Assembly: GCF_002959775.1 (NCBI RefSeq)
Contig: NZ_PPCX01000014.1
Span: 1-64,000, forward strand
Reading direction: 5' to 3'
Source of the DNA: Veillonella rogosae JCM 15642
GTDB taxonomy: Bacteria; Bacillota; Negativicutes; Veillonellales; Veillonellaceae
Length of the DNA stretch: 64,000 bases
Below, one piece after another: positions 29,836 to 38,465 of this stretch (positions within the stretch are counted from its first letter, which is position 1; each line of letters begins with the position of its first letter). Both the position numbers and the translations under genes were made by a program. The notes under the pieces were generated by a model. The model saw only the letters and a list, made by a program, of their open reading frames with translations, had not been told where the DNA came from and ran no database searches.

Positions 29836-29864
29836 TTGCTTTAACCTACTCTTTATGATAATAT
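29836..29864 (+). promoter_or_regulatory. rpmB: rpmB promoter
   Basis: TTGCTT (29836-29841) and TAATAT (29859-29864) with a 17-base spacer, 40 bases before the rpmB start. Confidence 0.6.
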
Positions 29865-29904
29865 ACTTTTGTTATGTTATAGATTAAGCTTGGAGGTGGA
29901 AACT

Positions 29905-30093
29905 ATGGCAAACCTTTGCGAAGTATGTGGCAAATCCACATCTAGCGGTATGAACGTGAGTCATTCTCACATTCGCACAAGAAAAACTTGGAAACCGAAC
30001 ATTCAAAGAGTACGGGCGGTTGTAGACGGTGCTACTAAAAAAGTAAACGTATGCACTCGCTGCCTTCGTTCTAATAAAGTTACACGCGCGTAA
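29905..30093 (+). CDS. rpmB: 50S ribosomal protein L28
   Basis: 62 residues. MANLCEVCGKSTSSGMNVSH and the later CTRCLRS give two CxxC pairs, so this is the zinc-binding (C+) form. The start at 29905 is set by GGAGGTGG upstream. It is one of only three plus-strand genes in the window. Confidence 0.96.
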   Translation: MANLCEVCGKSTSSGMNVSHSHIRTRKTWKPNIQRVRAVVDGATKKVNVCTRCLRSNKVTRA

Positions 30094-30138
30094 AATAAAA
30101 AGTACATGTACTCTTTGGGGTTCTAGAGCCCCAAAAAA

Positions 30139-30167
30139 AGCAGTTAGTTCAAATTGAACTAACTGCT
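30139..30167. terminator. Bidirectional terminator between rpmB and dgt
   Basis: AGCAGTTAGTTCAA and its complement form a near-perfect palindrome with seven A before and seven T after, so it can end rpmB (plus) and dgt (minus), which converge here. A smaller GGGG/CCCC hairpin with its own A-run (30116-30132) lies just before it. Confidence 0.85.
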
Positions 30168-30178
30168 TTTTTTGTTAT

Positions 30179-31168
30179 TTATAAGGTAATATTTGGAATA
30201 TAGTATTGTTTAAAGAGCTTAATAGCATATTGATCTGTTAAGCCGGCCACATAGTCTACTACATCGAGTGTAGAATAAAATTCCTTACCACTTTCACACC
30301 CTTCCATATCATCTGGGTGCTCCATAAAATAAGTAAATAAATTTTTTACTACATGGGATGCCTTTTTACGATCAGGAATTAACGCTGGTGCCAAGTAAAC
30401 GTTTTTAAACATAAATTGGCGGAATAGATTCATAGTCATTTCCACATCACTGGACATAGATATGGCTGGCTTGTCTAAAGATTCTCGTACCATATCCTCT
30501 ACCATGGCTGTAATCATGCTAGATGGAGTCATCCCGAAATGCTCGCGCACTTCAAAAGGTAACTCCTCAGCGGTCAACATACCTGCCCGTTGTGCATCGT
30601 CAAAATCGTGGCACAAATAAGCAATACGGTCTACAATACGAATGATTTGACCTTCCAAAGTGACAGGGATATGTGCCCCTGTATGACCTACGATGCCATC
30701 ACGTACAGCAGTCGTTAAATTAAGACCTTGGTGGTCGCCATGCTTTTCTAAGACTTCAACCATACGCAAGCTTTGCTCATTATGATTAAAGTGCCCCACC
30801 ATGTCGCGCAATGCATATTCACCGACGTGACCAAATGGCGTATGTCCCACATCGTGACCCATGGCAATAGCCTCTACAAGATCTTCGTTTAAACGCAATG
30901 CACGTGCCACAGTGCGCCCAATTTGACCTACCTCAAGGGTATGAGTCATACGCGTCCGATAATGGTCGCCTGGTGCAATATAAACCTGTGTCTTATGCTT
31001 TAACCGTCTAAAACATTTACTGTGAATAATGCGGTCCCGATCTCGTTGGAACGCTGTTCTAAGTGGATCGGGAGCTTCCTCTACATCACGGATGGCATCG
31101 CGACTTTTAGCTGCATAGGGGGACAGGAGTAAAGCCTCCCGTTCCTCTATTTGTTCTCGTATATTCAT
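30179..31168 (-). CDS. dgt: Deoxyguanosinetriphosphate triphosphohydrolase-like protein
   Basis: 329 residues. An HD-domain phosphohydrolase that removes tripolyphosphate from dNTPs. The N-terminal CFRRLKHKTQVYIAPGDHYRTRMTHTLEVGQIG holds the first His, and AIAMGHDVGHTPFGHVGE holds the HD pair and downstream His. It is the shorter Firmicute/proteobacterial type 2 form. It overlaps the PEP-synthase regulator gene by 4 bases. Confidence 0.91.
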   Translation of the reverse strand: MNIREQIEEREALLLSPYAAKSRDAIRDVEEAPDPLRTAFQRDRDRIIHSKCFRRLKHKTQVYIAPGDHYRTRMTHTLEVGQIGRTVARALRLNEDLVEAIAMGHDVGHTPFGHVGEYALRDMVGHFNHNEQSLRMVEVLEKHGDHQGLNLTTAVRDGIVGHTGAHIPVTLEGQIIRIVDRIAYLCHDFDDAQRAGMLTAEELPFEVREHFGMTPSSMITAMVEDMVRESLDKPAISMSSDVEMTMNLFRQFMFKNVYLAPALIPDRKKASHVVKNLFTYFMEHPDDMEGCESGKEFYSTLDVVDYVAGLTDQYAIKLFKQYYIPNITL

Positions 31169-31986
31169 CTACCCTCCGATGCGCGGTTTTTATCGATTAA
31201 CTGCATCACAAGAGAAGCTGTTTCTTCAATGGATTTATTAGAAACATCTAATACTTGGCAGTGCAAACGGCGCATAATAGCTTTCGCATATTCTAGTTCA
31301 GCCTGAATACGCTCAATGGATGCATAGTTTGCTTCGTCTTCAAGACCGATAGCGCGTAAACGTTCACTACGAATATTATTTAATTTGAATGGGTCAATAA
31401 TAAGGCCTACAATTTTTTTTGCTGGAATTTTGAATAACTCCTCTGGCAATGGTACTTCAGGTACCAACGGCAAATTGGCAGCTTTAACTTTTTTATACGC
31501 CAAGAACATAGATAATGGAGTCTTACTAGTTCTAGATACACCAATGATGACAACATCTGCCTTTTCAAAGCCAGATGGGTTTTTACCATCGTCATATTTT
31601 ACGGCAAATTCAATGGCTTCCACCTTTTTGAAATATTCTTGGTCAAGCTTATGAACCATACCTGCTGTCATACGTGGTTTTGTAGTCGCCACAGTACCTA
31701 CTGCATCGAGAACAGGCCCCATGATATCTACAGCAGGAATATTGTACTCTGCTACCTTCTCATGAAGATATTTGCGCAAAGACTCGGACACGATAGTATG
31801 ACAAATAACGTGATGACCACGCTTTGCATCGTCTACGATTTCATCGATTTGGCTTTCACTATCGATATAAGGAATGCGCACAATCTCAATTTGTTCTTTA
31901 TCATATTGACTCGCCGTAGCTCGCGCTACAGCCTCTGCGGTTTCCCCTAGGGAATCCGATATTGCATAAATAATTTTTTCTGCCAT
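31165..31986 (-). CDS. ppsR: PEP synthase / PPDK regulatory protein (kinase-pyrophosphorylase)
   Basis: 273 residues of the DUF299 family. It switches PEP synthase or pyruvate phosphate dikinase off by ADP-dependent threonine phosphorylation and back on by phosphate-dependent removal. ISDSLGETAEAVARA starts the protein. The P-loop is GVSRTSKTPLSMFLA (about residue 150). The C-terminal half has GLIIDPFKLNNIRSERL. Its target gene ppsA is two genes upstream in the same direction, and the ccpN-like repressor gene lies between. Confidence 0.94.
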   Translation of the reverse strand: MAEKIIYAISDSLGETAEAVARATASQYDKEQIEIVRIPYIDSESQIDEIVDDAKRGHHVICHTIVSESLRKYLHEKVAEYNIPAVDIMGPVLDAVGTVATTKPRMTAGMVHKLDQEYFKKVEAIEFAVKYDDGKNPSGFEKADVVIIGVSRTSKTPLSMFLAYKKVKAANLPLVPEVPLPEELFKIPAKKIVGLIIDPFKLNNIRSERLRAIGLEDEANYASIERIQAELEYAKAIMRRLHCQVLDVSNKSIEETASLVMQLIDKNRASEGR

Positions 31987-31996
31987 TCTATCAACC

Positions 31997-32626
31997 TCAA
32001 TGTATGCTACATTCTAAAAATACTTTTGCTACCGTCGTTTTTGACACGCGGCCCACGACCTTTAAGCGTTTCTTGTTCCCTACGTCCTCGCGAACAACAA
32101 CAGGTAAACAATCTACTTCATAATCTATCATCTTCTGAGCCGCCTCTACTAACGTATCGGTAGGCTCCACAGTTATAACCTTACTAACAGGGGTCATGAT
32201 CATAGATATAGGCATGGCGTGCGAATCTGTTTGTCCCATAGAGGCGCGCAGTAAATCTTTTCGAGATACGACGCCTACTAGGTACGAATCATCACACACT
32301 AATATCGTACCTACATCCTCTGTAAATATAGTAACAATCGTGTCATATAAACTAGTTTCCCCACTAACCACGACTGCTTGAGATAATACATCACTTACCA
32401 GAAATGACTTTAATCGCTCAGCCGTTTGTGTTTCCTTTGAAAGTCCTACGTAGTAATAACCTACATTTGGTCGCGCATCTAGCACACCTAACATAGTTAA
32501 TACAGATAAATCTGAACGCAATGCAGATCGTGTAACCTCTAAATGTTCAGCAATGGCACTGCCTGTTACAGGTCCTTCTTCACGAACGATTTGAGCAATT
32601 TGTTCTTGTCGTTTCGACAGTTTCAC
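31997..32626 (-). CDS. ccpN: CcpN-like transcriptional repressor (HTH + two CBS domains)
   Basis: About 209 residues. A winged helix-turn-helix (KRQEQIAQIVREEGPVTGSA then EHLEVTRSALRSDL) is followed by two CBS domains (about 75-130 and 140-205). This is the layout of B. subtilis CcpN, which represses gluconeogenic genes and is encoded next to the same DUF299 protein. GTG at 32626 is preferred because AAAGGGGG lies 6 bases upstream. By analogy it may control ppsA; that is inference. Confidence 0.88.
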   Translation of the reverse strand: MKLSKRQEQIAQIVREEGPVTGSAIAEHLEVTRSALRSDLSVLTMLGVLDARPNVGYYYVGLSKETQTAERLKSFLVSDVLSQAVVVSGETSLYDTIVTIFTEDVGTILVCDDSYLVGVVSRKDLLRASMGQTDSHAMPISMIMTPVSKVITVEPTDTLVEAAQKMIDYEVDCLPVVVREDVGNKKRLKVVGRVSKTTVAKVFLECSIH

Positions 32627-32680
32627 ACGGTAACCCCCTTTCATCTCTGTTTGTATTATATCCTAAGTTACCATTCAGAA

Positions 32681-32708
32681 AAAGAGGAGACCTACGGGCC
32701 TCCTCTTT
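32681..32708 (-). terminator. ppsA terminator
   Basis: AAAGAGGAG pairs with CTCCTCTTT and is followed by T-rich sequence on the minus strand, 17 bases after the ppsA stop. Confidence 0.75.
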
Positions 32709-32724
32709 CACCATAACTATATTA

Positions 32725-35106
32725 TTACCAATTTAGTTCGTCAGATTCTTGACGACCACGACCAGTCATAGCATCGAGCATAATTCTTTGTTCGATTTGA
32801 GCCACCATTTTCTTAGTGCTCACAACCGCATCTGGGTTAACAGAAATGGAGTCGATACCGCTCTTCACGAGGAATTCGCAAAGTTCAGGGTACACGCTTG
32901 GTGCTTGGCCACAGATGGATACAGTTTTGCCATCTTTATGCGCCACTTCAATGAGATGACGAATTGCTCTGCGAACTGCTAGATTACGTTCATCATAGAT
33001 ATGTTGAACTGTTTCGTTATCACGGTCACAACCGAGAACGAGCATAGTCAAGTCGTTAGAACCGATGGAATAACCATCTACGTATTTATTGAATTGATCA
33101 GCTAAGATGATGTTGGATGGAATCTCAGCCATGAGCCAAACTTTGAAGTCCTTACTACGAGCAAGACCTTCTTGAGCCATTAAATTAGTTACTAATTCAG
33201 CTTCCTCTACAGTACGGCAGAATGGAATCATAACTTGCAAGTTTTTGAAACCAAATTCATTGCGTACTTTTTTGATTGCTTCTAATTCTAATTTGAAAGC
33301 AGGTGTGTATTTTGGATCATAGTAACGAGAAGCACCACGCCAGCCAAGTAAAGCACTGGATTCATGAGGTTCGTATTTGTCGCCACCTTTAAGATCACGG
33401 TATTCGCTAGATTTGAAGTCGCTCAAGCGAACTACTACTTGGCGAGGAGCTAAGGCTTGGCAAACTTTACGCATACCTTCAGCCAATGTATTTACGGCAA
33501 AATCACTACGGCCTGTTTCGATAAGATGTAATGGATGTTCGTGAATGAAAGTAGTCCAAATGAACTCTTCACGCATTAGACCAATACCATCACATGGCAA
33601 CACACCATGTTTTTCAGCCAAATCAGGATCGCCTAAGTTCATATAAATTTTAGTGCCTGTTACAGGAACAGATTCAGCAACAACGCCTGCAGTAGCTTGT
33701 GCTTCTGGCTTTTTAACGATATCTTCTAATACGCCATCGTATACGATGCCATTTGTAGCATCAACAGTAATCATTTGACCATCTTTAATGGATGTTGTTG
33801 CTTCATGGCTACGGCTCTTAGTACCTACGATACAAGGAATACCAAGCTCACGGCTAACGATGGACGCATGACAAGTCATACCGCCAGCATCAGTAACAAT
33901 AGCTTTTGCCTTTTTCATAGCCGGTACCCAGTCAGGAGCAGTCATAGCAGTGACAAGGATTTCACCTTCTTTGAACTCATCAATATCCTCAGGATTGATG
34001 ATAACGTGAGCTTTACCTGCTGCATTACCAGGAGAAGCTGGTAAACCTTTTACAATAATTTCACGATTGCCAGTATCTAGAGTGTTAGCTTGCTCAGTTG
34101 TTTCTGATTTTTCTTTACGAGACCATACTGTTTCTGGACGAGCTTGTAAGATCCAAATCTTATCATCTCGCTCATCTACGCCCCATTCCATATCCATGTA
34201 ACAACCATAATGTTTTTCGATTGCTTTTGCATATTTAGCTAATTCTAAAACTTGAGCATCTGTAATAACTTGTTTTTTAGCTTCATCTGCTGGAACAACT
34301 TCTTCAACGCAGTCTCCATCAGCTTTGCGAACTAAACGGATATGTTTGTCATTAATCATACGATCAGTAATTTCCATTTTAGCTTTATCTACATGGAAAT
34401 TATCTGGTGTAACTGTACCTTGTACAACGTACTCACCAAGGCCCCAAGAACCTTCGATAAGGATATTGTTATCATTGCCTGTTACAAGGTCAACAGTGAA
34501 CATTACGCCAGCGGCTTTAGAGAATACCATCATTTGAACGGCAGCACTCAATGCTACTGTCATATGATCGAAACCTTGTTTTACACGGTAATATGTGGCA
34601 CGGTCTGTGAAAGTAGATGCGTAGCATTCTTTTACTTTCTCGATGATAACGTCAGCACCACGTACATTTAAATATGTATCTTGTTGGCCTGCGAAGCTTG
34701 CATCTGGCAAGTCTTCTGCTGTTGCACTAGAACGAACTGCTACGAATGGATTTTCTTCGTTTACTTTTTTACCAAGTTCTTCATAAGCATGACGGATAGC
34801 ATCTGCCAATTCTTTAGGCATTTCTTCTTCGCAAATCATGCGGCGAATTTTAGCACATACTTCACGCAATAATGCAGAATTTTCTACATCATCTAACGCA
34901 TCAAGTTCAGCGCGGATTTTATCTTCCAAACCTGTTGCTTTCATAAACTCACGATAACCATGAGCAGTTGTAGCAAAACCGTAAGGTACAGGTACATTAG
35001 TGGAGGATGTCAATTCCCCTAAGGAAGAAGACTTACCACCAACTAAATTAACATCTTCACGTTGTAATTCATCAAACCAAAGTACGTATGCTGTTTCGCG
35101 ATTCAT
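32725..35106 (-). CDS. ppsA: Phosphoenolpyruvate synthase PpsA
   Basis: 793 residues. It makes PEP from pyruvate and ATP, the entry to gluconeogenesis. The N-terminal ATP-grasp domain has LVGGKSSSLGEL and VRSSATAEDLPDASFAGQQ. The swivelling domain has the phospho-histidine in GGMTCHASIVSRELG (about residue 417). The C-terminal barrel has the Cys in SICGQAPSVYPE. The short inter-domain linker and length fit PEP synthase (about 790) better than PPDK (about 880). AGGAGG precedes the start. Both likely regulators are encoded downstream. Confidence 0.93.
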   Translation of the reverse strand: MNRETAYVLWFDELQREDVNLVGGKSSSLGELTSSTNVPVPYGFATTAHGYREFMKATGLEDKIRAELDALDDVENSALLREVCAKIRRMICEEEMPKELADAIRHAYEELGKKVNEENPFVAVRSSATAEDLPDASFAGQQDTYLNVRGADVIIEKVKECYASTFTDRATYYRVKQGFDHMTVALSAAVQMMVFSKAAGVMFTVDLVTGNDNNILIEGSWGLGEYVVQGTVTPDNFHVDKAKMEITDRMINDKHIRLVRKADGDCVEEVVPADEAKKQVITDAQVLELAKYAKAIEKHYGCYMDMEWGVDERDDKIWILQARPETVWSRKEKSETTEQANTLDTGNREIIVKGLPASPGNAAGKAHVIINPEDIDEFKEGEILVTAMTAPDWVPAMKKAKAIVTDAGGMTCHASIVSRELGIPCIVGTKSRSHEATTSIKDGQMITVDATNGIVYDGVLEDIVKKPEAQATAGVVAESVPVTGTKIYMNLGDPDLAEKHGVLPCDGIGLMREEFIWTTFIHEHPLHLIETGRSDFAVNTLAEGMRKVCQALAPRQVVVRLSDFKSSEYRDLKGGDKYEPHESSALLGWRGASRYYDPKYTPAFKLELEAIKKVRNEFGFKNLQVMIPFCRTVEEAELVTNLMAQEGLARSKDFKVWLMAEIPSNIILADQFNKYVDGYSIGSNDLTMLVLGCDRDNETVQHIYDERNLAVRRAIRHLIEVAHKDGKTVSICGQAPSVYPELCEFLVKSGIDSISVNPDAVVSTKKMVAQIEQRIMLDAMTGRGRQESDELNW

Positions 35107-35157
35107 GTGAGAACCTCCTAATCAATTAGTGCAACACATTAAACCTTTTACACATAA

Positions 35158-35186
35158 ATAGTATACCTTAATTTGCAATCTGTCAA
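35158..35186 (-). promoter_or_regulatory. ppsA: ppsA promoter
   Basis: TTGACA (35181-35186) and TACTAT (35158-35163) with a 17-base spacer on the minus strand, about 50 bases before the start codon. This is the strongest -35 in the window and would need repression if PEP synthase is regulated. Confidence 0.7.
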
Positions 35187-35230
35187 TTTTTATAGCATTA
35201 ATATGCTGATTAAACTGAATACAAACTAAA

Positions 35231-35264
35231 AAAGATGATTGCCTAATACTAGACAATCACCTTT
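35231..35264 (-). terminator. Terminator of the membrane-protein operon
   Basis: AAAGGTGATTG pairs with CAATCATCTTT (one G-U pair) and is followed by six T on the minus strand, 14 bases after the last gene. Confidence 0.75.
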
Positions 35265-35277
35265 TAAATTATAAGCA

Positions 35278-35880
35278 CTAGTATTTAATAGTAATCTCTA
35301 ATGTAGAGTATAAGGTAAATACTATGACTGTGGTAACTAGGAATATGAGTTTGTTTATGTTAGTCAGACGATATAAGGTTAAAAATTGCAATATGCAAGT
35401 ATAGAATATAACTATATTTCCCAATAAGCCCACAACATTCCACATGAGAAAGCTCCAATTACTGTCATCGAGATAATCTAAGCTCAAAAAATAGGATTGT
35501 AAATTAAGTTTAATACTAGCAAATAAGAAACATAGTCCCATAAAGTAAACTGATATTATTATTAGCTTTTTCAGGGATACAGTACACCATAACCGATATA
35601 GAATCCATAATAATAAAATAGCTATGATTAATCTCAATAAAATAGTTATATAGTCAATACAAAAAATTACTATAGTACTAAAGTATGAAAGTATCTCAAC
35701 ATCATTAATAATTGGTGCTATATGAAGAACATCAACACCTATATCTCCCAAAACAAGTCGTAGCAGTACCCAAGATACAGTATATAAACCTAAAGCACCT
35801 TTTAAAGTTATAGTTTCAATTACTTGACCAATTCCAACAGATTCAGGACGTATAAAGAGATTAATAAAGGTTTGTAACAT
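35278..35880 (-). CDS. Hypothetical polytopic membrane protein (paralogue A)
   Basis: About 200 residues with five or so predicted membrane helices. It starts MLQTFINLFIRPESVGIGQV at the ATG at 35880, which has AAAGGA upstream; an earlier start in the same frame would overlap the previous gene. The N-terminal FxxP pattern followed by helices resembles the Yip1-like membrane family, but I am not sure. It is a diverged paralogue of the next gene: both begin with a short FIRP or FKPI segment and end with LYRLTNINKL or LYKLTKVNRL before a last helix. It is the last gene of a five-membrane-protein operon and is visibly AT-rich. Confidence 0.65.
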   Translation of the reverse strand: MLQTFINLFIRPESVGIGQVIETITLKGALGLYTVSWVLLRLVLGDIGVDVLHIAPIINDVEILSYFSTIVIFCIDYITILLRLIIAILLLWILYRLWCTVSLKKLIIISVYFMGLCFLFASIKLNLQSYFLSLDYLDDSNWSFLMWNVVGLLGNIVIFYTCILQFLTLYRLTNINKLIFLVTTVIVFTLYSTLEITIKY

Positions 35881-35902
35881 TATAATTCCTTTCAAGTTGG
35901 AG

Positions 35903-36511
35903 TTAAGAGATTGATTGAATAAAGATATTTTGAAGTTCTGTAACACCTAGAAGTACTACTATAACAAATATAGTTATCCCCAATCTATTAACTTTTGTCA
36001 ATTTATATAACAATACAATAAAGAGAAACACAATATAAATCTCTGATATACCTGCTATAAATTTTAAGGAATCATATATTGTCTTTGCCCAGAATGGACT
36101 ATATACATATAAATACTGAATTGGATACAATAGAAACAATCTTATAAAATCAGGAATTTGTTGTAAACAGGCTAATATTAAAGATACCTTTAATAGTTTT
36201 GTAAATTTTACCTCTGTCCAAATGTTAAAATTAGCCCAACAAAGGAATGCTATAAAAATACTTATTAAGATAATACTACTAAAGTTAAGAATATAAGGGA
36301 ATAAACTAAAACCTATATATTGATCTATGGACAAAGGATACATTACTTTCCAATACTTAACATGTCCACCTACGAGCATTATTAATAAGTGGTTTATAAA
36401 CCATATCATTAAAAAGAATGAAAACAAAGACTTAATGGTTTCATTTTCCATTATGTAACTTGCGCCAGTTGAAATAGGTTTAAACAACAACAACTTTAAA
36501 GATTTTTTCAT
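35903..36511 (-). CDS. Hypothetical polytopic membrane protein (paralogue B)
   Basis: About 202 residues, five or so membrane helices. It starts MKKSLKLLLFKPISTGASYI at 36511. The first helix (about 30-48) is followed by a loop with HVKYWKVMYPLSI, then helices ending in LYKLTKVNRLGITIF. It shares layout and terminal motifs with the following gene, so the pair probably arose by tandem duplication and may form a heteromer. A distant relation to Yip1-type proteins is possible. No catalytic motif is visible. Confidence 0.65.
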   Translation of the reverse strand: MKKSLKLLLFKPISTGASYIMENETIKSLFSFFLMIWFINHLLIMLVGGHVKYWKVMYPLSIDQYIGFSLFPYILNFSSIILISIFIAFLCWANFNIWTEVKFTKLLKVSLILACLQQIPDFIRLFLLYPIQYLYVYSPFWAKTIYDSLKFIAGISEIYIVFLFIVLLYKLTKVNRLGITIFVIVVLLGVTELQNIFIQSIS

Positions 36512-36613
36512 AAAACAATTCTTTCTATTACTATAAATTGTGATTACTGATATATCTTCTAATGCGCTAAACTTTATCTTCATCCGTATGAAGATTTAAA
36601 TATTTTATTGCAT

Positions 36614-36847
36614 TTATACTGATATAATCTGATAGAAAATATAAGCTAATGTAATACTTAAAATAATAAGAAAAGTAATTCTTTCTACTTTATAGGATCT
36701 TTTATAGGTTCCATAAACAACATCATTAAGCCAAGGAAATAATATTCCAACTAAACAGAAAAACAGTATAATCAGAGAATTAAAAATATAATCTGGCATA
36801 TCAATTAATTTGATTAAAATTGTATCTAGTAAATTATTTAATAACAT
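36614..36847 (-). CDS. Hypothetical small membrane protein
   Basis: 77 residues with two membrane helices: LIILFFCLVGILFPWL and TFLIILSITLAYIFYQII, joined by a basic loop (YKRSYKVER). TAGGT lies upstream of the ATG. It lies in the same AT-rich operon as its neighbours. No family recognised. Confidence 0.55.
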   Translation of the reverse strand: MLLNNLLDTILIKLIDMPDYIFNSLIILFFCLVGILFPWLNDVVYGTYKRSYKVERITFLIILSITLAYIFYQIISV

Positions 36848-36921
36848 TCATATTACCTATACTTTATAGACATAACCGTTTTCACTGTTTTCACTAATTT
36901 ATTATTTACTCTGGATTGTTA

Positions 36922-37368
36922 TTAGTCTCTTATTCTGCCTGGTTGTAGTAAAAATATATACATACCTAAAAAAAGAAACTCAGAAATCTCTTCATTTATA
37001 AGTCTACTCGATAAAATTAATATTATAAAAACAGGATATACCCAAAATGGTATACCGATATCAGAAGCTCGTCTCATACCTGTCATAAAAAAGAAAGTGA
37101 AACCATATATACAAAATGAATACCCTAGAATATTATATATCAATCCATCGCTAAAGGTATTAGCATACAACGCACTATGGCCATACTTTAAGGATATAAC
37201 AGCTACTACAAAAGAAAATCCACTTCCAAAAAAGAAGAGTAAGCGTCCTAATGGAACTCTAGGATTTATAAACTTAACTTCTTTTATTGTTCCCAATAAA
37301 ATCAATAATATTGATATTAATATCCCTATAGGAAGCATTGCAAAACCAAGCCAATTTAATATTTCCAA
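36922..37368 (-). CDS. Hypothetical membrane protein, four helices
   Basis: 148 residues with four predicted membrane helices (about 8-27, 43-63, 79-97 and 108-135). MEILNWLGFAMLPIGILISI begins directly with the first. There is no recognisable motif. It starts 2 bases after the previous gene's stop, so the two are translationally linked. Confidence 0.6.
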   Translation of the reverse strand: MEILNWLGFAMLPIGILISILLILLGTIKEVKFINPRVPLGRLLFFFGSGFSFVVAVISLKYGHSALYANTFSDGLIYNILGYSFCIYGFTFFFMTGMRRASDIGIPFWVYPVFIILILSSRLINEEISEFLFLGMYIFLLQPGRIRD

Positions 37369-37370
37369 AT

Positions 37371-37613
37371 TTACTCACCAAATACTATTTTCATTAAAAT
37401 CATGAACAAAACAAAAAATAAGTTAACCCAAAATATTCCTGTTTCACTAAGGTTATAATGTATCATAAGTAGATATCCGCCACACACAGCTATTAAGCTT
37501 AATATAGCAAGTATGATTTCATATTTTTCTAAACGACTATTTTCTTTATATCTCTTATATAAAACATAAGACACGTATATAATCCATAACCATGGAACAA
37601 ATTCAGGTTTCAT
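37371..37613 (-). CDS. Hypothetical small membrane protein
   Basis: 80 residues. A short N-terminal segment (VPWLWIIYVSYVLYKRYKEN) is followed by two helices (about 32-48 and 56-74). Its start overlaps the NUDIX stop by 4 bases (ATGA), which implies coupled translation. Function unknown. Confidence 0.6.
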   Translation of the reverse strand: MKPEFVPWLWIIYVSYVLYKRYKENSRLEKYEIILAILSLIAVCGGYLLMIHYNLSETGIFWVNLFFVLFMILMKIVFGE

Positions 37614-38227
37614 TTAACTTCCTTATATATATCTAAAAAGTTCTTCAGTACTCGCCCCGTTAGTCCCCATATGGTGTATTGTTTATAGGGATAGAAATAG
37701 ACGGAGTAGTTTTGTCTGATTTTCCAATCAATATTGTAGCCCTCCAATAAATGGAACGGAAAGTCTTTTAAAGGCTTAGTTCCAATGTCTAGATGCCCCA
37801 CCGTCGGTTCCATGTCTAATAGATATTGTAATGGAACGGTGAACACCTCTCCTACTTCGTCTGGATTTGGTTTCAAATCGCTTGTATGCAGGCGCACGGC
37901 TACGGCATATAGCTTGACACCTATCGCAGATACTAAGCAGTCTAAATTGCCCAGAACTTCAATTTGATCTAAATCGATACCCAGTTCCTCAGAGCATTCA
38001 CGCATGGCAGCATGGGCACCACTTTTATCATTAGGCTCACAATGTCCACCAGGAAAACTGATTTCACCTGGTTGACGGCGTAGCTTATTACTGCGCACAG
38101 TAAATACTACATGATCTTCCCCATCGATTTCTAATAATGGTACAGCTACTGCCGCAGTTATAACATCAATATCGGTAAGAACAGTATGTTCTCGTTGTTC
38201 TAAAAAGTTGCTTAGTTCTTTGTCCAT
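37610..38227 (-). CDS. NUDIX hydrolase, CoA pyrophosphatase (NudL)-like
   Basis: About 205 residues. The UPF0035-type stretch VVFTVRSNKLRRQPGEISFP leads into the Nudix box GGHCEPNDKSGAHAAMRECS followed by EELGI. This combination marks the coenzyme A diphosphatases (NudL/YeaB), which split CoA and acyl-CoA at the pyrophosphate. The start at 38227 has AGAGGAC upstream. It heads the operon of five small membrane proteins, an unusual partnership. Confidence 0.87.
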   Translation of the reverse strand: MDKELSNFLEQREHTVLTDIDVITAAVAVPLLEIDGEDHVVFTVRSNKLRRQPGEISFPGGHCEPNDKSGAHAAMRECSEELGIDLDQIEVLGNLDCLVSAIGVKLYAVAVRLHTSDLKPNPDEVGEVFTVPLQYLLDMEPTVGHLDIGTKPLKDFPFHLLEGYNIDWKIRQNYSVYFYPYKQYTIWGLTGRVLKNFLDIYKEVK

Positions 38228-38283
38228 ATATAGTCCTCTTACTTTATAGATACTATACAATATCTGTATAAATCTTTTATGTG

Positions 38284-38345
38284 TTAAATTTGTATTTTAT
38301 ATTTGTATCTGTATTTATATCTGTATTTATATTTTATATTTATTA
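38284..38345. repeat. Low-complexity T-rich tandem repeat
   Basis: About 60 bases of degenerate repeats upstream of the NUDIX gene. The clearest unit is ATAAATACAGAT, present twice in tandem on the minus strand, followed by ATAAAATAC-type variants. It may overlap the promoter of the NUDIX operon, where a change in copy number could alter expression. Confidence 0.5.
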
Positions 38346-38427
38346 TACATTAACTTGCAGCCAAATCCGTTTAATCTTAAGTATAGGATACAGTAGCAGA
38401 AATTCTTATAGATAAAATAGACAAAAA

Positions 38428-38461
38428 AAACTGTGATGAGGTTTCTATCTCATCACAGTTT
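38428..38461 (-). terminator. tyrS terminator
   Basis: AAACTGTGATGAG pairs with its perfect complement over an 8-base loop and is followed by TTTTT on the minus strand, 5 bases after the tyrS stop. Confidence 0.88.
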
Positions 38462-38465
38462 CATA

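Noticed and set aside
35278-38227. Claiming the membrane operon as a defence or toxin system
   Set aside because: No nuclease, toxin, NTPase or sensor domain is visible; only the composition and novelty are unusual, so no function was assigned.
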